Assembly (NCBI GenBank): GCA_964354865.1
Contig: CAYHBN010000086.1
Coordinates: 1-5,284 of the forward strand
DNA from: JAHFJU01 sp964354865
GTDB lineage: Bacteria > Patescibacteriota > Gracilibacteria > UBA1369 > UM-FILTER-53-11
DNA length: 5,284 nucleotides
Direction: 5' to 3'
Shown piece after piece: positions 1-5,284 of this stretch. Numbering within the stretch: the first letter of the stretch is position 1; each line of letters begins with the position of its first letter. The notes beneath the pieces were generated by a model. That model did no database searches. It worked only from the letters and a program-made list of their open reading frames with translations, and was not told where the DNA came from. A program made the position numbers and the translations under genes.

Positions 1-1890
1 TGGATCAGCTTCTTTCAATTGCTGAAGCAAAAAAGGAATAATTTCTGACTGTCGCAAAATTGAGAACACTCGAATAATTGCACTACGAACTGACTGGAAT
101 TTTTCTTTTACAAACGTTTCTTTGAGGGCTTCAACCATTCTATATTTAGAAAAGGCTTGAGCGTAAAAATGTTCACCAACATTTTTAAAATTGATGAGAA
201 CTTGTGCCGCTTCAAGACGAACCGAGGGCTCTTCATCAGACAATGCCTCGAGAATTTCGGGGAGCGTTGAATAATCTGAAAATTCCCCCAATGCAGTGAG
301 TATTTTTACCTTCACTATTGGCGCATCTTCGATTGAATTTGGATCAACTAGTTTCTCAACAAGAATTGCGGGTGCATTTTTATGCCCTTGCTGAGCCAAA
401 ATTTCAATTGCATTTAATTTTTCAGGATACGGCCGATTAGAGAAAAGCTGTTGTTTCGTTATGTCGGTGTACTTTAACTGCAATTTCAACGTGATAAATA
501 ATACACAGAACATAATGACCACCATCGAAATATGAATTGCAGTACTGAGTTGATTCCCGCTCGCAAAATATTGGAATGCAAGTATGAGTGACATGCTCAC
601 CACCGTACCTATGGGGCGTGCAATTCCTTCTAAAAACTCTGCAGCTTGATCGCGAATATACTTTGGCAGTGCATAGTGCGAGGCGAAATATGCATTTTTA
701 AAAATCACGTTTGTAATTTCAAAGTTCATACGGGCAAGCGTCGTCGAAGCAAGTCCAAATTTTAAAAAGACGCCAACCAGGCTCATAAGCATAATGATCG
801 GATGCAATAACATGCTACCGACTACGCCGAGCGAGGCTATAAGTCGTGTTGCAATAAGCGCCTGTACAATGAGAGCAGCCATATGAAAACTGCCACGCAA
901 TTGACCTAATTTCTCAGACAAATGAGCTTCTTGTTCGACAGTCAACTTACGTTCAACATCTGTATGCAGAACCTCTTGTATCTTGTCTGTTCCAATAACA
1001 GAAGCTTTTAATGAGTCGTTGAGCGATTTGCCTGGCTTTACCGCAAGCGTTTGTTCTTGAGTCATCGTAACACTTTGTTCAACCGATTTCGTAAATTGAA
1101 AATCAAGAAAATTCATAAATACCCACTGCAAAAGAACCACAATTACGAGTGACTTTAAAAAAGGAATTTTGCGCACCGCAGAAAGAACTTCTCTCATTTC
1201 TCGTTTCGGAGCAGCCTGTGGATTTTCTTGTGTATGAAGTTTAAATGTCGGCAGACTTGTTCTTACAAAGCTCGTAATAATAAATACCACCATTGCACAG
1301 ATCAAGACTCCAATCCAAATATACATAAACCATGCGACTGGCAACTTCGCTCCGAATAAAGCCAAAAGAGAGGCACCGGCAATTCCGCCGATCGTCTCAC
1401 CAGATTCAATAAACGGGAATGTGCTCTGACTTTCAAGTGGCGTAAATCGGTCGCCGACTAAAATAGGAATAAAAATATTAAACTGAGCTAAGAACAGAGC
1501 CTCTGCTGCAATTGTTAATCCGAAGAACAGCAGCGGCGCTGATTCATAAAAAAAAGTCGCAAGAAAGATCAATACAGAAGCGATGAAAAGCATCGTCATC
1601 ATAAGAATTTCACGCTTAACTTTCATTATCAGCTCCTCAAAAATTGTCGTAGAAAGAATTATCAAAAGCGCACTCACAATAAAAAGTACCGGTAAATAGG
1701 CGATTCCAAAACGCGCGATAAATGCCGACGTCAAAACGGTTGCTCCAATTGCAGAACCCACCTTAAAAAAGAATGTAATAAACCAACATTCGGTAACACG
1801 AGGCCACTGAGATGGAACTATATTGAATATCCTACTTAAAAACGAAATTGGGTTTGCAGACGCGGTAATTTCGCGAACTGAATTTTGCAT
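1..1890 (-). CDS. NTT/MFS-like membrane transporter fused to C-terminal HEAT repeats (3' end beyond window)
   Basis: The frame is open for 630 codons from the ATG at 1890-1888 to the window edge, so the C-terminus is missing. An in-frame stop (1911-1909) lies just upstream, making this the first possible ATG. Hydrophobic segments lie near residues 36-57, 62-84, 94-113, 119-145, 165-185, 187-209, 246-264, 336-361, 363-382, 392-408, 423-446 and 451-470, a 12-segment pattern. A basic loop at 210-245 fits the central cytoplasmic loop of the major facilitator fold. The stretches DFQF (263-266), QALIATRLIASLGV (343-356) and RDQAAEFLEGIARPIG (413-428) resemble the nucleotide transporter (NTT, ATP/ADP translocase-like) branch as I remember it. 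From about 485 to 630 the protein is soluble with HEAT-type helix pairs, clearest at 543-568 (LPEILEAL, then PSVRLEAAQVL). NTT-HEAT fusions are a known architecture, but substrate and direction cannot be read here. A hydrophilic stretch at about 271-312 looks like an extra extracytoplasmic insertion. Divergent from murJ. Confidence 0.8.
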   Translation of the reverse strand, partial: MQNSVREITASANPISFLSRIFNIVPSQWPRVTECWFITFFFKVGSAIGATVLTSAFIARFGIAYLPVLFIVSALLIILSTTIFEELIMKVKREILMMTMLFIASVLIFLATFFYESAPLLFFGLTIAAEALFLAQFNIFIPILVGDRFTPLESQSTFPFIESGETIGGIAGASLLALFGAKLPVAWFMYIWIGVLICAMVVFIITSFVRTSLPTFKLHTQENPQAAPKREMREVLSAVRKIPFLKSLVIVVLLQWVFMNFLDFQFTKSVEQSVTMTQEQTLAVKPGKSLNDSLKASVIGTDKIQEVLHTDVERKLTVEQEAHLSEKLGQLRGSFHMAALIVQALIATRLIASLGVVGSMLLHPIIMLMSLVGVFLKFGLASTTLARMNFEITNVIFKNAYFASHYALPKYIRDQAAEFLEGIARPIGTVVSMSLILAFQYFASGNQLSTAIHISMVVIMFCVLFITLKLQLKYTDITKQQLFSNRPYPEKLNAIEILAQQGHKNAPAILVEKLVDPNSIEDAPIVKVKILTALGEFSDYSTLPEILEALSDEEPSVRLEAAQVLINFKNVGEHFYAQAFSKYRMVEALKETFVKEKFQSVRSAIIRVFSILRQSEIIPFLLQQLKEADP

Positions 1891-1913
1891 AGGTTTTTTA
1901 TTTGTTTTTCATC

Positions 1914-1919
1914 TATAAT
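1914..1919 (+). promoter_or_regulatory. -10 promoter element for murJ
   Basis: A perfect TATAAT lies 11 nt before the murJ ATG. Transcription would start about 6-7 nt downstream, leaving a leader of only a few bases, so the mRNA would be nearly leaderless. No convincing -35 hexamer is present at 16-18 bp spacing, where the DNA is T-rich. No purine-rich ribosome binding site precedes the ATG. The element shares bases with the minus-strand -10. Confidence 0.4.
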
Positions 1920-1923
1920 TATA
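1914..1923. repeat. 10-bp perfect palindrome holding both divergent -10 hexamers
   Basis: The sequence TATAATTATA is its own reverse complement. It reads TATAAT from the left on the plus strand and TATAAT from the right on the minus strand, the two hexamers overlapping by two bases. It sits in the 40-bp spacer between the divergent genes and therefore could serve transcription both ways. The palindrome is certain; its promoter function is inferred. Confidence 0.75.
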
Positions 1924-1926
1924 CCA
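1918..1926 (-). promoter_or_regulatory. Extended -10 promoter element for the NTT-HEAT gene
   Basis: Read on the minus strand the sequence is TGGTATAAT, a perfect extended -10 (TGn followed by TATAAT, hexamer at 1923-1918). Transcription would begin near 1912, giving a leader of about 20 nt before the ATG at 1890. I see no good -35, which extended -10 promoters can do without, and no Shine-Dalgarno sequence in the leader. This is a motif match only. Confidence 0.5.
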
Positions 1927-1930
1927 TAAA

Positions 1931-3484
1931 ATGATCAAAAATAGCATACTGATCGGCCTTTCATTTCTTATCAGCAAATTACTGGGGTTGTACCGTGAAA
2001 CCTTGCTGGCAACAAATTTTGGTATTTCATCGTTAAATCCGAACTATAACCTTGACTCCTATTTCGCCGCTTTTAAACTACCCGACTTTATTTTCAATAT
2101 CGTTTCTTCGGGGGTAATCTCGGCAGCATTTATTCCACTTTTCGTTGAGTACTACACAAAACACAACCCTGAGCGCGCCCGCCGTTTTGCCTGTGACAGC
2201 TTATATATTCTCTCATTATTCGTTGCCATTGCGAGCATCGTACTCTTTATTGGCGCGCGCTATTTTGTACAGCTTTTGGTACCTGGTTTTAGCGGCGATC
2301 TGCTCGAGATAACCATTCAATTGACCAGATTAATGCTCGTCGTTCCACTTATTTTTACTATCAGTGGCGTACTTAACGGGGTAAATAACTCTCTGAATCA
2401 CTTTAAGGGCATGGCTTTGGCGCCTATTTTTTATAATCTAGGCATTATTCTCGGCATCCTCTTATGGGGAAAAACCGATGGCATTAAAGGCGTTGCATGG
2501 GGTGTCATTATTGGATCAGTGCTTTGTTTAGCGGTGCAAATTCCCGAGGCAATAAAGGGGGGATTTAGACTCGTACGGATAGATAAAATTTGGAATGAAC
2601 ATACGAAACGACTTCTTTCACTCGCAATTCCTCGCATTGGAGGTATGTCTATTACGCAATTATCTCTTTTTGCAGATACATTTTTGGCATCGCTCTTACC
2701 GATTGGGAGCCTTACCTATATAAACCTAGCCGGGAATCTCTATTTTGTTCCCGTCGGCATCGTCGGCGTTTCAATTGCGGTAACTCATTTTAGCCATATG
2801 TCGGTTCTAGCACTCAAAGGTGACTCAACCGATTTTGCGAAAAGTGTTAGATCGTCTCTTCAAACGGTTTTATTTTTACTGATTCCCACAACAGTTGGCA
2901 TGGTGCTTATTAGTAGACCACTGGTCGAGTTGCTCTTTATGCGTGGACTCTTTACGAGAGAGAATGCCGAGATTACCGCACAGACACTACAGATTTTTAG
3001 TTTTGGAATCGTGGGAACCAGTCTTGTACAAATTCTCGCGAGAGCTTTTTATGCTCTTAAAAACACAAAAACTCCCCTTATCGTTGGCGCACAAGCATTT
3101 ACGATAAATTTTCTTGTGGGTTATACGGCAGCGTTCTACTTTCACCTTCAGACCTATGGATTAGCGCTTGCTACCGCTATTTCGAGCACTATTTATTGCA
3201 TTCTTTTAATTACGCAACTACAGAAAAAACTTAAAAATGGTCCGCTATTTCCATGGAAAGAAGCTATTAAATACACTACTGGGTCAGCGATCATGGGTAT
3301 TGTGGGAACATTTATCTTCATCTTCTTTAAAGGAGTTTCAATGCCTTTTCAAAACATCTTCGAACTCATTTCGCTCTTTATCGGTTGTTTTCTGTGCTAT
3401 GCGCTCAGCATGCACCTATTAAAATCCACAGAATTTAGTTCATGGCTGTTAAAACTTAAAATGCGTTTTTATCCTGTAAGATAA
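1931..3484 (+). CDS. murJ: MurJ-type lipid II flippase (MOP/MVF superfamily)
   Basis: This is a 517-residue polytopic membrane protein, the usual length for MurJ, which flips lipid-linked peptidoglycan precursor across the inner membrane. It matches the family throughout: SKLLGLYRETLLA at 15-27, LDSYFAAFKLPD at 41-52, VPGF at 117-120, the NG..N...F..MALAPIFYNLG block at 149-171, an LAGNL..VPVGIVGVSIA block at 266-283, and FYALKNTKTP at 373-382. About 13-14 hydrophobic segments follow one another to near 495. By hand alignment to E. coli MurJ, Arg24 and Asp39 are kept (R22, D42), Arg18 becomes Lys16, and the positions of Arg52, Arg270 and Glu273 read F55, N269 and F272. From memory, CPR homologues share this pattern, so it probably marks the lineage rather than decay. 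The ATG at 1931 gives the standard N-terminus although no ribosome binding site is visible. It is divergent from the transporter gene and 45 bp upstream of the AI-2E gene. Confidence 0.9.
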   Translation: MIKNSILIGLSFLISKLLGLYRETLLATNFGISSLNPNYNLDSYFAAFKLPDFIFNIVSSGVISAAFIPLFVEYYTKHNPERARRFACDSLYILSLFVAIASIVLFIGARYFVQLLVPGFSGDLLEITIQLTRLMLVVPLIFTISGVLNGVNNSLNHFKGMALAPIFYNLGIILGILLWGKTDGIKGVAWGVIIGSVLCLAVQIPEAIKGGFRLVRIDKIWNEHTKRLLSLAIPRIGGMSITQLSLFADTFLASLLPIGSLTYINLAGNLYFVPVGIVGVSIAVTHFSHMSVLALKGDSTDFAKSVRSSLQTVLFLLIPTTVGMVLISRPLVELLFMRGLFTRENAEITAQTLQIFSFGIVGTSLVQILARAFYALKNTKTPLIVGAQAFTINFLVGYTAAFYFHLQTYGLALATAISSTIYCILLITQLQKKLKNGPLFPWKEAIKYTTGSAIMGIVGTFIFIFFKGVSMPFQNIFELISLFIGCFLCYALSMHLLKSTEFSSWLLKLKMRFYPVR

Positions 3485-3493
3485 AGCTTTACA

Positions 3494-3522
3494 TAGACAA
3501 TAGTAATGCCGTGATTTATAGT
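3494..3522 (+). promoter_or_regulatory. Candidate sigma70-type promoter for the AI-2E family gene
   Basis: TAGACA (3494-3499, five of six matches to TTGACA) and TATAGT (3517-3522, five of six to TATAAT) are separated by exactly 17 bp. The expected start of transcription, about 7 nt past the -10, falls at 3528-3530, on or next to the ATG at 3530, so the transcript would be leaderless. The 45-bp murJ/AI-2E gap holds nothing else apparent. Read-through from murJ is also possible. Confidence 0.4.
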
Positions 3523-3529
3523 AAAAGCG

Positions 3530-4567
3530 ATGAAACCAACCGACAACGCTAGCAAGTACATTAAAATTGCAATTTTTGTTTGTTTTCTTTTTCTTGTAGT
3601 AGTTATCTCTCCTTTTCTTTCTACACTTATTATCGCCGCTATTTTAGTTACTGGAGCTCACCCTCTTCATAGTTGGATTTTAAAAAAAGTGAATAACAGA
3701 GAGTGGCTTGCGGCAGCAATTGTTTCGTTCAGCATGGGCATTCTCTTTAGCTTCGCCTTCGTCTTTTTCTTTATCATGCTTTCTCAAGAAGCCGTTTCTA
3801 CGTACCAACAGTTTGAGTTCGCTATTCAAACTGGAAAACTAAATTTACACCAACTTATTAGCAAAGCGAGTGAATATGCCGGTATTTCTCCCGGTGAGAT
3901 TATCTCTTCTATAACATCTGCTGCGCAAAGTTTTTCATCAACAATTGTGAGTCAAAGTACCTATCTTATAAAAAGCATTGTCTGGATGCTCGTAAACTTT
4001 TGTATGTTGGTATTTAGCATGTATGTGTTTTTCAAAGACGGCAAAAAAATCATAGCCTTTGTTGAGTCAGTATTACCTTTCTCAAAAGAGATCAGCCATG
4101 AACTACTTCAAAAATTCAGACAAGTTTCGGTAGGAATGTTGTATGGAACATTTCTGACTTCTCTCCTTCAAGGAATAATCGGCGGAATAGGCCTCGCGAT
4201 AGCAGGAATCGGCAATCCTATTTTCTGGGGAACTGCAATGGGCTTTTTCGGTATCGTTCCTGTTGTGGGGACAGGCATTATCTGGGTTCCTGCATCAATA
4301 TATCTGGTCTTTTCAGGGCACCTTTTTGCTGGTGTTGCATTAGCACTCTGGTGCGGATTACTCGTCGCTTTTGTCGATAATCTTGTAAAACCACTACTCA
4401 TTTCGAAACATATAAATATTTCACCGCTTGCAACCTTCTTAGTTATTTTAGGAGGGCTTTTGGTATTTGGATTAAAAGGAGCCATTATTGCACCGATGGT
4501 TCTCGTTGCATTTGTTTCTCTTAAGCAAATCGACCAAACGAGTCAGTCTTCCGATCTAGAGTCATAA
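3530..4567 (+). CDS. AI-2E/PerM family membrane protein (formerly UPF0118)
   Basis: This 345-residue protein is full length for the AI-2E transporter family (PF01594). Members include E. coli TqsA, linked to autoinducer-2 export, and PerM; some relatives are reported as Na+/H+ antiporters, so the substrate here is unknown. Two hydrophobic segments at about 11-43 and one at 60-84 are followed by a soluble region at about 86-145 and then further segments at 146-168, 206-229, 231-262, 264-282 and 300-330, the family's usual layout. Diagnostic C-terminal motifs are PVVGTGIIWVPA (244-255), DNLVKPLLIS (283-292) and LGGLLVFGLKGAIIAP (307-322). An in-frame stop at 3512-3514 makes the ATG at 3530 the first ATG available; no Shine-Dalgarno sequence precedes it. 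It follows murJ by 45 bp on the same strand. Its last 14 codons lie inside the convergent ribD. No quorum-sensing partner gene is visible, so a signalling role should not be assumed. Confidence 0.9.
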   Translation: MKPTDNASKYIKIAIFVCFLFLVVVISPFLSTLIIAAILVTGAHPLHSWILKKVNNREWLAAAIVSFSMGILFSFAFVFFFIMLSQEAVSTYQQFEFAIQTGKLNLHQLISKASEYAGISPGEIISSITSAAQSFSSTIVSQSTYLIKSIVWMLVNFCMLVFSMYVFFKDGKKIIAFVESVLPFSKEISHELLQKFRQVSVGMLYGTFLTSLLQGIIGGIGLAIAGIGNPIFWGTAMGFFGIVPVVGTGIIWVPASIYLVFSGHLFAGVALALWCGLLVAFVDNLVKPLLISKHINISPLATFLVILGGLLVFGLKGAIIAPMVLVAFVSLKQIDQTSQSSDLES

Positions 4568-5284
4568 GCAAATCTTCGTCACTCTGTTCACACGAAACCC
4601 AACGGAATTTCTTGGCGTTTTTTAACGATTTTATGCCCTCGCCCGCAACTGCAGAGATGCCTTCAGCTCCACCTATAATAATCGGTGCGGTATACCAATA
4701 AATTCTATTTACCACATCTTCATCGAAGGCTGAACCGAATACCTGTGCGCCGCCCTCAATGAATACACTTACAATTCCTCTGCCTGTGAGCTCTTTCAAG
4801 ACCCTCTTTAGGCTTATTTCAGGGAGTACGACGACATCGACTGCGGCACGTTTGAACACTGCAATTTTCGCCTCACTTGCCGCTTTTGTCGTAAATACCA
4901 AAGCTTTTGGCGATTCGTACACATGAGCAGTAATTGGAGTTTTCAGCTTTGAATCAAGAATTACTCGAAGAGGTTCCGTTTTTTCTCCCTTCAATCGCGG
5001 GTTATCTTCCATTACGGTTCCACGCCCAACGATAATGGCATCGAAATTGTCACGAAGTCGATATACCGAATCACGTGATTCTTTTGAGGTTATCCACTTT
5101 GATTCTCGTGTTTTTGTCGCAATTTTACCGTCTAAACTTGTGGCTATTTTAACCGCAACGAAGGGACGTTTTTTTGTCATCGTTTCGACAAATCCTTTAT
5201 TTAACTCGTTTGCCTCTTTTTCTAAACAACCTAACTCTGTTTCAATTCTTGCACGTTTCAATAAACGCATTCCACGACCAGACA
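4521..5284 (-). CDS. ribD: RibD, reductase domain of riboflavin biosynthesis protein (5' end beyond window)
   Basis: RibD carries out two early steps of riboflavin synthesis: deamination of the diamino-pyrimidine product of GTP cyclohydrolase II (N-terminal domain) and NADPH-dependent reduction of the ribose side chain (C-terminal domain). Only the reductase domain is visible. Counting from the Met at 5270-5268: TSLDGKIAT (44-52), SKWITS (57-62), VGRGTVMEDNPRL (81-93), LRVILDSKL (101-109), the glycine-rich IEGGAQVFGSAF (171-182) typical of the cofactor-binding region, and APIIIGG (195-201). That Met is internal: the frame stays open to the right edge, the codons before it read SGRG, and SGRGMRLLKRARIE then VGCLEKEA-like residues match the linker between the deaminase and reductase domains of bifunctional RibD. 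The deaminase domain with its zinc ligands should therefore lie just outside, though this cannot be seen. The 3' end overlaps the convergent AI-2E gene by 47 bp, and no further rib gene follows downstream. Confidence 0.9.
   Translation of the reverse strand, partial: SGRGMRLLKRARIETELGCLEKEANELNKGFVETMTKKRPFVAVKIATSLDGKIATKTRESKWITSKESRDSVYRLRDNFDAIIVGRGTVMEDNPRLKGEKTEPLRVILDSKLKTPITAHVYESPKALVFTTKAASEAKIAVFKRAAVDVVVLPEISLKRVLKELTGRGIVSVFIEGGAQVFGSAFDEDVVNRIYWYTAPIIIGGAEGISAVAGEGIKSLKNAKKFRWVSCEQSDEDLLMTLDRKTDSFGRFA

Noticed and set aside
1898..1912. Four-codon mini-ORF (ATG AAA AAC AAA TAA) on the minus strand, beginning at the predicted transcription start of the transporter gene.
   Set aside because: Its position is suggestive of a leader peptide, but four A-rich codons arise easily by chance in AT-rich spacers and nothing else supports translation.
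2431..2637. 68-codon open frame antisense to murJ, and two 61-70 codon plus-strand frames at 2895-3107 and 3237-3422.
   Set aside because: All lie within the clearly conserved murJ frame and have no family likeness or ribosome binding site; they are chance shadows.
3483..3490. AAAGCTTT palindrome at the murJ stop.
   Set aside because: Eight-base AT-rich palindrome with no following T-run; expected by chance and not a terminator.
4168..4485. 105-codon open frame on the minus strand.
   Set aside because: It is antisense to the best conserved part of the AI-2E gene, is rich in Pro, Lys and Thr without a recognisable fold, and has no start signals.
4476..4505. CCAT/ATGG inverted repeat upstream of a T-rich run on the minus strand, as a possible ribD terminator.
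   Set aside because: Short stem, interrupted tail, and located in conserved AI-2E coding sequence.
4599..4623. CCAA...TTGG stem followed by six T on the plus strand, as a possible terminator after the AI-2E gene.
   Set aside because: The stem is only 4 bp with a 9-base loop, and the site lies inside ribD coding sequence; too weak to call.

Overview
The window holds four protein-coding genes and almost no non-coding DNA. It looks like a patescibacterial (CPR) genome segment. This rests on the style of the MurJ homologue (an Asn-Leu pair where the classical lipid II-binding arginine region sits), an NTT/MFS-like membrane protein fused to HEAT repeats, the lack of recognisable Shine-Dalgarno sequences at all three visible starts, short intergenic gaps and moderate GC (about 40% by eye). 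Another reduced or host-associated lineage such as Dependentiae is a less favoured alternative. No taxonomic search could be run.

Layout. On the minus strand, positions 1-1890 carry a gene that runs off the left edge. Its 630 visible codons encode about 12 membrane segments of the nucleotide-transporter-like (NTT)/major-facilitator type, followed by a HEAT-repeat tail. A 40-bp divergent spacer (1891-1930) separates it from a plus-strand pair: a MurJ-type lipid flippase (1931-3484) and, 45 bp later, an AI-2E/PerM-family membrane protein (3530-4567). A minus-strand ribD, whose reductase domain is visible and whose 5' part lies beyond the right edge, converges on the AI-2E gene and overlaps its end by 47 bp.

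How they fit together. Three of the four genes are polytopic membrane proteins: a candidate solute or nucleotide exchanger, a cell-wall precursor flippase and a possible efflux or export protein. murJ and the AI-2E gene may be co-transcribed, but the second has its own promoter-like sequence ending almost at its ATG. ribD belongs to riboflavin synthesis and is not functionally linked in any obvious way. The divergent spacer contains one 10-bp palindrome that supplies a -10 element to both directions.

I see no RNA genes, CRISPR arrays, insertion sequences or convincing terminators. There is no gene-free stretch longer than 45 bp. Nothing here is clearly a wholly new system. The items most worth checking are the NTT-HEAT protein, the substituted MurJ cavity residues and the symmetric, leaderless-looking promoters.
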